From assembly GCA_003663055.1 (NCBI GenBank), contig QMZF01000027.1, forward strand, positions 1 through 8,519: a DNA stretch of 8,519 bases, in the 5' to 3' direction. Shown here piece by piece: positions 1-6,309 of the stretch; the first letter of the stretch is position 1, and each line of letters starts with the position of its first letter. The DNA comes from Archaeoglobales archaeon (lineage in GTDB: Archaea > Halobacteriota > Archaeoglobi > Archaeoglobales > Archaeoglobaceae). The notes below the pieces were generated by a model. That model searched no databases. It had not been told where the DNA came from and worked only from the letters and a program-made list of their open reading frames with translations. The position numbers and the translations under genes are program-made.

Positions 1-1253
1 AGCAATCCCATAGCTCTCGCTGGGTTGCATGAATCGTGGTAGGTGACCTTCCAGTGATCGTTTCTGCTTTTATCCAGCTTTACCTTCTTGTGCGCTATTA
101 TGTCTGCAACGAATTCAGCGATGTGAACCATCTTACCTTCGGCAGCGTTCTCAAAGTACGTACCCGTAATCGGATTTATGGGATCTTCAAGTGTTTTTGG
201 CAATGGATAGTTCATCGTCTGCATGAACTGATGTTTGTCCCTCCACATGTGTCCGCATTCTCCACCAAGGATCCACTTAACGCCGAGCCTCTCAGCCTCC
301 TTGTATATCTTCTGGTTCAAAAGCTTTGCAAGTTCGTAGCTCTGGAATGTCCCGAAATTTCCTCCCTCACCAGCATACGTTGACCATGTGTAGTCCAAGC
401 CTATCTCGTGGAAGAACATTATGTATCCCATGAATGCAAACCAGTGTGGAGAAGCGAAGTAGTCGCCTGAGGGAGCGACGAAGAGCACTTCAGCACCCTT
501 CTTGTTTATTGGCACCTCAATTTCGATTCCTGTTATTTCATAGATGTCCTCAGCAGCAGATCGTAGGGCTCCAGCCATACCTCCTGGCAGTAAACCGAGG
601 TGATTGCCCGTTCTTGCACACGCAGCAATCGAAATGTGAGTAAACCTGTGCGTAACACCTATCGAGTTGAGTATCTCTCTACCTCTCCAGACGATTTCAG
701 CTGTATCAATGCCATATGGGCAGAAAAGCGAACAGCGCCTGCAGAGAGAGCACTGGTAGAAGTAGTAGTAGAGTTCTTTTATAACATCCTCGGTAAGCTC
801 CCTAGCCCCGGCCCATTCCTTAAATATCCGGCCTGTTTTCGTAAAGTACCTCCTGTATATCGAACGTAGGAGTTCTGCTCTCGCAACAGGCATGTTTTTC
901 GGATCACCAGTACCTTGGTAGTAGTGACACTTATCAGCACAAGCCCCACAGCGGACGCATATATCCATGAACAGCTTGAGCGGGCGGTACTTTTCGAGCT
1001 TATCCTTAAACTCTCTCAGAAATATTTCCTTCCAGTTTTCCGGCAGCTTCCAGTCCGGTTCAAGTGGATCCCAATCCCTAGTTGCGTATTCGTACGCAGG
1101 AACGTACTTCTTTAGGTATTCCGCATCCCTCTTTAAAATAGGATAGTGATAGAACCCATGCTTAAAGTCTTTCTCAGTTACAGGCTTTAGCAGTTCCCTC
1201 CAGCTCGGAAACTTTTGCTCGATTTTTAGTACGTCAGCCTTTTCCACTTCCAT
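1..1253 (-). CDS. dsrK: DsrK, HdrD-like iron-sulfur subunit of the DsrMKJOP complex (3' end outside window)
   Basis: Cytoplasmic catalytic subunit of the DsrMKJOP (Hme) menaquinol-oxidising complex, thought from family knowledge to reduce the DsrC trisulfide. The frame is open for 417 codons from the ATG at 1253-1251 to the window edge, so about 130 C-terminal residues are probably missing. Visible motifs are a CxxCxxCxxxC ferredoxin site (C99, C102, C105, C109), a second one ending in CP (C168, C171, C174, C178), and the first parts of the CCG domain: C333 in GGECGHMW and C409 in YHDSCNPAR. This CCG module is where HdrB/HdrD/DsrK proteins hold the special catalytic [4Fe-4S] cluster. The start is supported by GGAGGTG six nt upstream. 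It lies 3 nt after dsrM and should be followed by dsrJ outside the window. There is no transmembrane segment, as expected. It is HdrD-like, but its place after dsrM makes DsrK the clear choice. Confidence 0.95.
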   Translation of the reverse strand, partial: MEVEKADVLKIEQKFPSWRELLKPVTEKDFKHGFYHYPILKRDAEYLKKYVPAYEYATRDWDPLEPDWKLPENWKEIFLREFKDKLEKYRPLKLFMDICVRCGACADKCHYYQGTGDPKNMPVARAELLRSIYRRYFTKTGRIFKEWAGARELTEDVIKELYYYFYQCSLCRRCSLFCPYGIDTAEIVWRGREILNSIGVTHRFTHISIAACARTGNHLGLLPGGMAGALRSAAEDIYEITGIEIEVPINKKGAEVLFVAPSGDYFASPHWFAFMGYIMFFHEIGLDYTWSTYAGEGGNFGTFQSYELAKLLNQKIYKEAERLGVKWILGGECGHMWRDKHQFMQTMNYPLPKTLEDPINPITGTYFENAAEGKMVHIAEFVADIIAHKKVKLDKSRNDHWKVTYHDSCNPARAMGL

Positions 1254-1256
1254 AGC

Positions 1257-2210
1257 TCACACCTCCGGTCTAACCTTATACCCTTCTTCAGCAATCTCAT
1301 CAAGCTGATCCTTGTACATCTCGTAGTACTCTTCCCAGGTTATACCTTTAATTTCAGGATCCCAAGGATTTATATGGATGTGTACTCTGTTGTCGTTGGG
1401 CATGTTTCTAGTTGGGGAGAAGAAGATTCCCACAAAGTGCATGAGTTTGCTGAACGGTATGTAAGCGATGAGTATACTTACGAAGGTTAAGTGAACATAG
1501 AACAACCAGTGGATTCCTCTGAGAACTTCATAGGATGGTGGTTGGAACGTAAAAAGTCCTATCGCAAGTGTTTTCACATCATACAAATCGATTTTTATAA
1601 AGTACCTCATCAACGTACCGCTTATGAGTACTACTGCAAATAGAATGAGCGGTATGTGGTCGGATGGGAGGGATATTGTTCTCTCCCTAGCCAAAAACAG
1701 CCTTCTCCCCCACAGGAACGCTAGTGATACTAACGCAAGAACGCCAGTCACGTAGATGGATGGTACCCAGTATTTCATCATCCCATCGACCCAGTCAATC
1801 GTTTCGATGATATCCGGAACGGGATTCGTGAAGAACCTCATGTGTCTTATGAGTATTACGAGCAGAGAGTAATGAAACGCCATCGCAAAGAACCAAAGCC
1901 ACCTCGTATCAACATGTTCATTTTTATCGTAGTAATACCTCACGTTTCTGAAGAGGCTTCGCATCAAGAACACTTCAAAGAACATTCTTATCACTGTGCC
2001 CAGCTTTGTTTGGGGACAATCAACCATATCGTACACCGTTCTCCTTATAAAAGGTAGTGGAGAAAATTCTTGACCTGCTGTTGTCGGTATCTTTAGTGGT
2101 ACCGGGCTTTTCGCCCACTCGATTATTCGATAGATTACTCCGATTATAAATATTACAATCGCCACATATGGAACAACCACGCCGAAAACGTACTCGATCA
2201 TCTCTCTCAC
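1257..2210 (-). CDS. dsrM: DsrM, NarI-like membrane cytochrome b subunit of DsrMKJOP
   Basis: Membrane subunit that should take electrons from menaquinol and pass them over heme b to DsrK. It has 317 residues with five or six hydrophobic segments at about 8-30, 105-127, 150-172, 187-205 and 233-262. Candidate heme ligands are H113, H123, H234, H240 and H258, all in or beside membrane helices. The helix near 105-127 and the HWLFYVH segment resemble the nitrate reductase gamma fold. The hydrophilic C-terminal tail (about 265-317) is rich in acidic residues and may face DsrK. The annotated start is a GTG overlapping the dsrP stop by 4 nt (GTGA); an ATG three codons later (2201-2199), with GGTGA just before it, is an equally good or better start and would shorten the protein to 314 residues. 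It corresponds to HmeC of A. fulgidus, long annotated as a nitrate reductase gamma subunit, but no nitrate reductase is present. Confidence 0.93.
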   Translation of the reverse strand: MREMIEYVFGVVVPYVAIVIFIIGVIYRIIEWAKSPVPLKIPTTAGQEFSPLPFIRRTVYDMVDCPQTKLGTVIRMFFEVFLMRSLFRNVRYYYDKNEHVDTRWLWFFAMAFHYSLLVILIRHMRFFTNPVPDIIETIDWVDGMMKYWVPSIYVTGVLALVSLAFLWGRRLFLARERTISLPSDHIPLILFAVVLISGTLMRYFIKIDLYDVKTLAIGLFTFQPPSYEVLRGIHWLFYVHLTFVSILIAYIPFSKLMHFVGIFFSPTRNMPNDNRVHIHINPWDPEIKGITWEEYYEMYKDQLDEIAEEGYKVRPEV

Positions 2211-3391
2211 CCCGCTTTTTCCGGCAGTATTGCAAAGAATCTAATGCCCAAAGCATATAGGAAGTAAACTGCGGCAAATATGCCGAAGAACATTAGCCAT
2301 TCATGTAAACTTGGCCAGTACCAAAGCGGTGAGGCGTAGCTGTGTGGGTATATAGCCTCGTATCCAGGAACCAATTCTTTTGGAAACGCTAAGCCTGGCA
2401 CTGTAACAAACATTCTCTCGCAGAATATGCCCAAGGTGTTAAGTGCCCCTGCTACGCTAAGCCAAGCCCCGGATTCTCTCACGCTCTTTATTGGGTTCCA
2501 GACTATGAAGACCGGTATTATTATTCCAACGATAAATATCATTACCCAGTACATTGTAAACCAGAACGGACTGAAGTATGCGAACATGCCTGCTTTCCAG
2601 TTTGCCGGTTCATACATCAGAGCGAAAAACTCACATATGAGCATATAACCGATTATCATTGCCGTTACTGCCATTATCTTTGCGAGATACCTCAACAAAT
2701 TCGTTGAAAGTGGCCTTTTTATGAACTTAAACGTGAGGTAAAGTGTTATTATTGCCAGCCCTGTTCCACTCGAAATTGCCGAAGCGACGAAAATTGGACC
2801 GTGAAGTGGAGAATGGTAGAGAGCTCTAGAGTATATCATACCGACAATTAATCCAGTACCCGTGTGCACCGCTACTGCCCAAGCCACAGCCAGAATACCA
2901 AATATCTTTGTTAAGAGCTCTTTCTTTTCAAATCTAACCAAGAGTTCTATTAGAACGATCAAGAGGTAAGACGTATACAGAAATGCGTTCCAGGCGAACA
3001 CAGAAGTAGGATTGAAGTTCAGTAAAGCGTTAGGAAGCATGTTGTCGAGCTTTCCGATGTCCATAAAGATGTACGCAAGAGCTGCACCGATCCAAAGTGC
3101 TGCAAACAGTGGACCAAACCTTGAAAACCCCTCAAATTCTTTCTTACCAACTAAATCTAAGGCTGTGAACACCAAAGCCGCTCCTGCACTAAGACCGATC
3201 GCCAGCAAAACACCAGCGATTATTAACCCCCAAGTTACCTCGTTGTTTAAAGCTGTGAGATAGTCACCGTGCATGTAGCAGTCAAGCCACGCAAGAACGC
3301 CAGCTGCAGCTATGGCTCCAGTTATTATGACAAAAGCCCAGTAGCCTGCCGATGCCCCGTCTATTTTTTTAAACTCGATTATTTCAGTCAT
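2207..3391 (-). CDS. dsrP: DsrP, NrfD/PsrC-family membrane subunit of DsrMKJOP
   Basis: Integral membrane quinone-interacting subunit, expected to exchange electrons between the menaquinone pool and DsrO. The 394-residue protein is almost wholly hydrophobic, with about ten helices (roughly 17-37, 53-77, 94-112, 131-152, 162-186, 199-222, 236-259, 274-297, 308-326 and 363-386), the length and helix number usual for the DsrP/HybB branch of the NrfD family. Charged residues within or next to helices (D111 in YIFMDIGK, E149, H176, E254) are candidates for quinone or proton handling; this is inference. The ATG start has GAGGTG about six nt upstream, overlapping the dsrO stop codon, so translation is probably coupled to dsrO. 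Its own stop overlaps the dsrM start. It equals HmeB of A. fulgidus, once labelled a molybdopterin oxidoreductase membrane subunit; there is no molybdopterin subunit in this operon. Confidence 0.94.
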   Translation of the reverse strand: MTEIIEFKKIDGASAGYWAFVIITGAIAAAGVLAWLDCYMHGDYLTALNNEVTWGLIIAGVLLAIGLSAGAALVFTALDLVGKKEFEGFSRFGPLFAALWIGAALAYIFMDIGKLDNMLPNALLNFNPTSVFAWNAFLYTSYLLIVLIELLVRFEKKELLTKIFGILAVAWAVAVHTGTGLIVGMIYSRALYHSPLHGPIFVASAISSGTGLAIITLYLTFKFIKRPLSTNLLRYLAKIMAVTAMIIGYMLICEFFALMYEPANWKAGMFAYFSPFWFTMYWVMIFIVGIIIPVFIVWNPIKSVRESGAWLSVAGALNTLGIFCERMFVTVPGLAFPKELVPGYEAIYPHSYASPLWYWPSLHEWLMFFGIFAAVYFLYALGIRFFAILPEKAG

Positions 3392-3400
3392 CTTACCACC

Positions 3401-4216
3401 TCACAACTTGTAATAAACGCTCGGGTTCGTTCCAAGTTCTGCTCTTAGCTTGACCCAATGATACTTGGTGACGGCCTTGTAAAGTTCGGACTCCGGGTTA
3501 AACAAATCTCCAAATATCAGTGCTCCATTCCCTTCCCTATTGCATGCTTCAACACAGGCTGGAATAGGATTAGGCTTCCTCCCCTCTTTTTCAGCTCTTT
3601 CAATCTCTTCGTCTACCCTCTCCATGCAAAAAGTGCATTTCTCAACCACGCCATGTCCTCTTAACTGGGTTTTGAGATTAATCGGCTTGCCTTCTGGTAG
3701 GCCATGGAGTGGAGGATACCAGTTAAAACTCCTAGCTCCGAAGGGGCAAGCGATTATGCAGTACCTACACCCTATGCACCTGTGGTAGTCTATCAGAACG
3801 AGACCATCGGGCCTTTTAAACGTGGCCTTTGAAAGGCAGACCTCAGCACAAGCAGGGTGTTCACAGTGCTGGCACATTAATGGTAAATACACGATTTCGT
3901 CACCAATCTCCGACTTAAGCTTTATTATCTTAAGCCACTGCGGATCCCTCAGCTCATCATCCGGAAAATCGGGAACATTGTACTCCCTATCACACGCCAC
4001 AACGCACGGAGGTTTTTCTCCTCTTGAAATGTAAGGTTCAGCACAATCCTTGCACTTTTCGGTATCGATAAACATTGCCCACCTGTATTTGGCAAGCCTT
4101 TCCTCGTTATTTCCCACAACATTTTCCAGATCAACTGAACCCTTAGCAATTGACGTCAAAGCTAGCGTTCCTCCAACAATCAGAAGTTTTCTGCGCGAAA
4201 GCTTGTAGATCGCCAT
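3401..4216 (-). CDS. dsrO: DsrO, Tat-exported iron-sulfur subunit of DsrMKJOP
   Basis: Extracytoplasmic ferredoxin-like electron-transfer subunit, working with DsrP and the cytochrome DsrJ. The N-terminus carries a twin-arginine signal: SRRKLL at 7-12 followed by a hydrophobic stretch to about residue 24. The mature part has sixteen cysteines in the NrfC/DmsB-like pattern: C55, C58, C71, C75; C115, C118, C123, C127; C147, C150, C153, C157; C194, C197, C221, C225. This is enough for four cubane clusters; the number really bound is not deducible. The length of 271 residues is normal for DsrO. The start is supported by GGAGGG seven nt upstream and by the intact Tat motif right after it. It is the first gene of the O-P-M-K operon, downstream of a candidate TATA box. 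It equals HmeA of A. fulgidus. Such proteins are easily mislabelled NarH or a molybdopterin oxidoreductase beta subunit, but no alpha subunit is present. Confidence 0.94.
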   Translation of the reverse strand: MAIYKLSRRKLLIVGGTLALTSIAKGSVDLENVVGNNEERLAKYRWAMFIDTEKCKDCAEPYISRGEKPPCVVACDREYNVPDFPDDELRDPQWLKIIKLKSEIGDEIVYLPLMCQHCEHPACAEVCLSKATFKRPDGLVLIDYHRCIGCRYCIIACPFGARSFNWYPPLHGLPEGKPINLKTQLRGHGVVEKCTFCMERVDEEIERAEKEGRKPNPIPACVEACNREGNGALIFGDLFNPESELYKAVTKYHWVKLRAELGTNPSVYYKL

Positions 4217-4254
4217 GTCTTAACCCTCCAGTTGGGTTGTAGAAGGAATTCAGC

Positions 4255-4263
4255 AATATAAGC
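4255..4263 (-). promoter_or_regulatory. Candidate TATA box of the dsrOPMK operon
   Basis: On the minus strand the sequence reads GCTTATATT, preceded by an A-rich stretch that could serve as the BRE. A start site about 25 nt downstream would fall near 4232-4236, giving a short leader that still holds the GGAGGG of dsrO at 4224-4229. It is assigned by pattern and position only. Confidence 0.5.
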
Positions 4264-4284
4264 TTTTTGGTTTTTATTTAGACG

Positions 4285-4317
4285 TTTCAACTATTCCCTA
4301 CTAAGGAAAAGTAGAAA
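4285..4317. repeat. 13-bp imperfect inverted repeat, possible operator
   Basis: The left arm TTTCAACTATTCC (4285-4297) and the right arm GGAAAAGTAGAAA (4305-4317) pair at 11 of 13 positions around a 7-nt centre. A second, nested perfect pairing CTACT / AGTAG (4298-4302 and 4310-4314) is also possible. It lies just over 20 nt upstream of the dsrO TATA candidate, a place suited to an activator or repressor dimer. No protein is known to bind it. Confidence 0.45.
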
Positions 4318-4454
4318 TTTTACGAGAAAAAAATATGTAACGCTCGTTCAAAGGAAGGTTATGAACACTAAACTAGTCAAACTGTTAATCCTTTAAAGCA
4401 AAGAGGCAAATGTTAATTAGAATAATATCGGCAATGCTCCCGTAATTAAACCGT

Positions 4455-4465
4455 AAATTATTTAT
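4455..4465 (+). promoter_or_regulatory. Candidate TATA box of dsrC
   Basis: An AAATTATTTAT element about 40 nt before the dsrC ATG, preceded by AATTAAACCG, is the best TATA-like match on this strand. A start site about 25 nt downstream would lie near 4484-4488 and leave a leader of 16-20 nt with the ribosome binding site inside it. It is one of several AT-rich possibilities. Confidence 0.45.
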
Positions 4466-4491
4466 GTGGGAATAAAGGCAAGAATGTAGAA

Positions 4492-4498
4492 GAGGTGA
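4492..4498 (+). promoter_or_regulatory. Ribosome binding site that fixes the dsrC start
   Basis: GAGGTGA at 4492-4498 stands five nt before the ATG at 4504. The GTG at 4495, which would give a frame three codons longer, lies inside this element and so cannot be the start served by it. The protein starting at 4504 begins MPELEV, the same start as I recall for A. fulgidus DsrC. Confidence 0.8.
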
Positions 4499-4503
4499 AA
4501 CGT

Positions 4504-4854
4504 ATGCCCGAGTTAGAGGTAAAAGGAAAGAAATTGACCCTTGACGAAGACGGATTTCTGCAGGACTGGGAGGAGTGGGACGAAGAGGTTGCAGAAGCTC
4601 TTGCAAAGGACACAAGGTTCAGCCCTGCGCCAATTGAACTGACAGAGGACCACTGGGAGGTTATAAGATACCTTAGAGACTATTTCATAAAGTACGGTGT
4701 AGCTCCACCCATCAGAATGCTTGTTAAAGAAATGAAGAAGAGACTTGGCAAAGAAAAGGGCACACTTGAATATGTATACAAATTGTTCCCACAAGGTCCT
4801 GCTAAGGACGCCTGTAGAATCGCAGGCTTACCCAAGCCGACTGGGTGTGTCTGA
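4504..4854 (+). CDS. dsrC: DsrC, sulfur-carrier protein of dissimilatory sulfite reduction
   Basis: Small cytoplasmic TusE/DsrC-family protein that binds DsrAB, takes the sulfur of sulfite as a trisulfide between its two conserved cysteines, and is then thought to be reduced by DsrK. With the ATG at 4504 the protein has 116 residues. It ends in the hallmark flexible arm: CysA is C104 in KDACRIAG and CysB is the penultimate residue C115 in PTGCV, eleven residues apart. Both are present, so it is a true DsrC and not a TusE or single-cysteine relative. The N-terminal DEDGFLQDWEEWDE and RYLRDYFIKYGVAPP segments are typical of the family. Compared with A. fulgidus DsrC from memory, the proteins differ mostly in the loop before the arm, around residues 73-87, with one extra residue here. 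It is divergent from dsrO and convergent with the amidotransferase gene. Confidence 0.97.
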   Translation: MPELEVKGKKLTLDEDGFLQDWEEWDEEVAEALAKDTRFSPAPIELTEDHWEVIRYLRDYFIKYGVAPPIRMLVKEMKKRLGKEKGTLEYVYKLFPQGPAKDACRIAGLPKPTGCV

Positions 4855-4857
4855 AAA

Positions 4858-6234
4858 TTATCTATTTTTTTTACAGTTTTTTGCAGTTTTGATAAATTTC
4901 TCCACCATAGCCGGATAGGATAGAACGTGTAAGTGGATATAGTTTGCTTGGGTATTTTCCTTTAGAATTCCGTCACGTGCTCCATCTATTCCTTTACCCC
5001 TCTCAACCCTGAAAACAAAATTCGGCTTTTCTTTCAGAATCACTTTTGAGTAGTGGAACTCATGCCCGAAAACCGTATCTCCCTTCCTTGCAATCGGACA
5101 ATCTCTTTCAGCCTTATATATAGAATATCCAAGCGCTTGGAATTTTTTGTGCATCTCTGTATCGTAAGGCATGAATCCAACCATTTCGTACTCACTCCCA
5201 TCTATCAGTCTCAACTTTTCGCCAAGGTACATAAGCCCGCCGCACTCCGCATATACAGGCCTTCCAGACTCACAGAACTCATAAATCTCCTTCCTAAGAC
5301 TTTTGTTCTTCTCAAGCTTCTCGGCAAACACCTCAGGAAAGCCCCCACCTATGTAGAGAGCGTCAACGCCCGGAAGCTTCCTGTCGTTTAGGGAATCTAT
5401 AAAAATTAGCTCCGCTTTCGATGCCAGAGCGTCTATGTTATCTTCGTAATAAAAGTTGAAGGAGCGATCCCTCACAATCCCAATTCTAACGTCTGAGGGT
5501 TTATGCATGAAAACAGGATGCTCTGGAACGTCTTCAAGCGTGGGTGCGTTGTTTGCCGCTTCGACTATCGCATTGATGTCAACATACTTTTCCACAAACT
5601 CTGCAAGTTTGTCGAATATGTTCTCAAACTCCTCTTTCCTCTCATAAGCAGGAATTAAACCGAGATGCCTGTCTGGAATAATGATGTTGCTCCTAGGTAC
5701 AACTCCAACAACCCTAACCTTTGCAAGCTTTTCTGCTGCAAGTCTCGCTTTCATCGCATGTCTCTCGTTGCCCACCCTGTTCAAAATCACACCCTCTATC
5801 CTAACCTTAGGATCAAAGAGTTTGTAGCCAAGGATTAGAGGAGCTACAGTTCTGGACATTCTTTCAACGTCCGCTACGAGAATAACCGGACACTTCAAGA
5901 TTTTGCTGACTTCAGCCGTGCTTCCCTTCTCATCTATTGCATTATGAGAGTCGTACAGCCCCATCGTACCTTCAATGACGGCTATGTCTGCATCCCTAAA
6001 GTTTCGCTCAAAGGTTTCGATTAAATCCTCTTTTGCAAGCATAAAGCTGTCTAAGTTTCTGCTTTGTCTTCCCGTCGCAAAGTAGTGAAAGCTGGGATCT
6101 ATAAAATCCGGCCCAACTTTGTAGGGCTGAACCCTATAGCCGCGATTAACGAGAGCTCGCATTAAGCCAATGGAAATCATCGTCTTGCCGATTCTACTCC
6201 TAACCCCGCTGATAATTACGCGAGGGATATCCAT
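4858..6234 (-). CDS. dsrN: DsrN/CbiA-type cobyrinate or siroheme a,c-diamide synthase (glutamine amidotransferase)
   Basis: ATP- and glutamine-dependent amidotransferase. CbiA enzymes amidate the a and c carboxylates of cobyrinate; the dsr-linked DsrN forms are thought to amidate siroheme to siroamide for DsrAB. The 458-residue protein has the full two-domain layout. The N-terminal ATPase has a P-loop (GVRSRIGKT, residues 10-18), DFIDPSFH at 43-50 and IEGTMGLYD at 87-95. The C-terminal class-I-like GATase has its nucleophile C331 in AECGGLMYLG, HEFHYS at 391-396 and H434/H436 in YIHLH. The residue before I15 of the P-loop is R14, where many relatives have Gly. The ATG is fixed by an in-frame stop 18 nt upstream and by the P-loop close behind it. 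It is convergent with dsrC (3 nt apart) and has its own promoter. The gene context favours DsrN; a cobalamin role (cbiA) cannot be excluded by sequence alone. Confidence 0.85.
   Translation of the reverse strand: MDIPRVIISGVRSRIGKTMISIGLMRALVNRGYRVQPYKVGPDFIDPSFHYFATGRQSRNLDSFMLAKEDLIETFERNFRDADIAVIEGTMGLYDSHNAIDEKGSTAEVSKILKCPVILVADVERMSRTVAPLILGYKLFDPKVRIEGVILNRVGNERHAMKARLAAEKLAKVRVVGVVPRSNIIIPDRHLGLIPAYERKEEFENIFDKLAEFVEKYVDINAIVEAANNAPTLEDVPEHPVFMHKPSDVRIGIVRDRSFNFYYEDNIDALASKAELIFIDSLNDRKLPGVDALYIGGGFPEVFAEKLEKNKSLRKEIYEFCESGRPVYAECGGLMYLGEKLRLIDGSEYEMVGFMPYDTEMHKKFQALGYSIYKAERDCPIARKGDTVFGHEFHYSKVILKEKPNFVFRVERGKGIDGARDGILKENTQANYIHLHVLSYPAMVEKFIKTAKNCKKNR
4865..4882 (+). terminator. 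Oligo-T terminator of dsrC inside the end of the convergent gene
   Basis: A T8 run (4865-4872) and a T6 run (4877-4882) follow the dsrC stop by 10-28 nt, the pattern of archaeal intrinsic termination. The same bases on the other strand encode the lysine- and asparagine-rich C-terminus (KNCKKNR) of the amidotransferase. Confidence 0.6.
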
Positions 6235-6255
6235 GCTTCTCGTTGCTTTTTACCG

Positions 6256-6275
6256 TTTATAAAATTTGTTTCAGA
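6256..6275 (-). promoter_or_regulatory. BRE/TATA promoter of the amidotransferase gene, probably leaderless
   Basis: The minus strand reads CTGAAACAAATTTTATAAA: a purine-rich BRE-like stretch (6267-6275) directly before a TTTTATAAA TATA box (6256-6264). A start site about 25 nt downstream falls at 6234-6237, on or next to the ATG. No ribosome binding site is visible between them, which fits a leaderless transcript. Confidence 0.6.
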
Positions 6276-6297
6276 TACTAAATGAAGAAAATTTATT

Positions 6298-6309
6298 AAA
6301 AAAGAAAAA
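6298..6309 (-). terminator. Oligo-T terminator after the qmoC-like gene
   Basis: Directly after the TAA stop the minus strand reads TTTTTCTTTTTT, the usual archaeal termination tract. It separates the hdrA operon from the amidotransferase gene, whose promoter starts about 20 nt further on. Confidence 0.65.

Larger units (their letters stand above)
4217..4503. other. Divergent intergenic region between dsrO and dsrC
   Basis: This AT-rich stretch of 287 nt separates the start codons of dsrO (leftward) and dsrC (rightward). It holds a candidate promoter for each side, a 13-bp imperfect inverted repeat in the left half, and ribosome binding sites at its ends. The middle part (about 4320-4450) contains TGTTAAT twice (4383 and 4411) but no gene that I can support: short frames there have no ribosome binding site and no family resemblance. 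The arrangement would allow one regulator to control the menaquinol-oxidising complex and the sulfur carrier together; that is inference. Confidence 0.75.

Noticed and set aside
36..1115. A row of plus-strand open frames of 66-115 codons
   Set aside because: They lie antisense to dsrK, whose continuous 417-codon frame with cysteine motifs explains the region. They show no family motif and no coherent operon layout.
3401..4216. Reading dsrO with dsrP and dsrM as a nitrate or molybdopterin oxidoreductase
   Set aside because: There is no molybdopterin catalytic subunit, and the neighbours dsrK and dsrC identify the complex as DsrMKJOP.
4383..4417. Direct repeat TGTTAAT, twice, 28 nt apart
   Set aside because: Seven AT-rich bases repeated in an AT-rich intergenic stretch are expected by chance; it shows no relation to the promoter candidates.
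4495..4503. GTG start giving dsrC three extra residues (MKR)
   Set aside because: The GTG is part of the GAGGTGA ribosome binding site for the ATG at 4504, and the known family N-terminus begins at that ATG.
4385..4794. Minus-strand open frames of 76 and 93 codons over the dsrC start and coding region
   Set aside because: They are antisense shadows of dsrC with no ribosome binding site and no recognisable domain.
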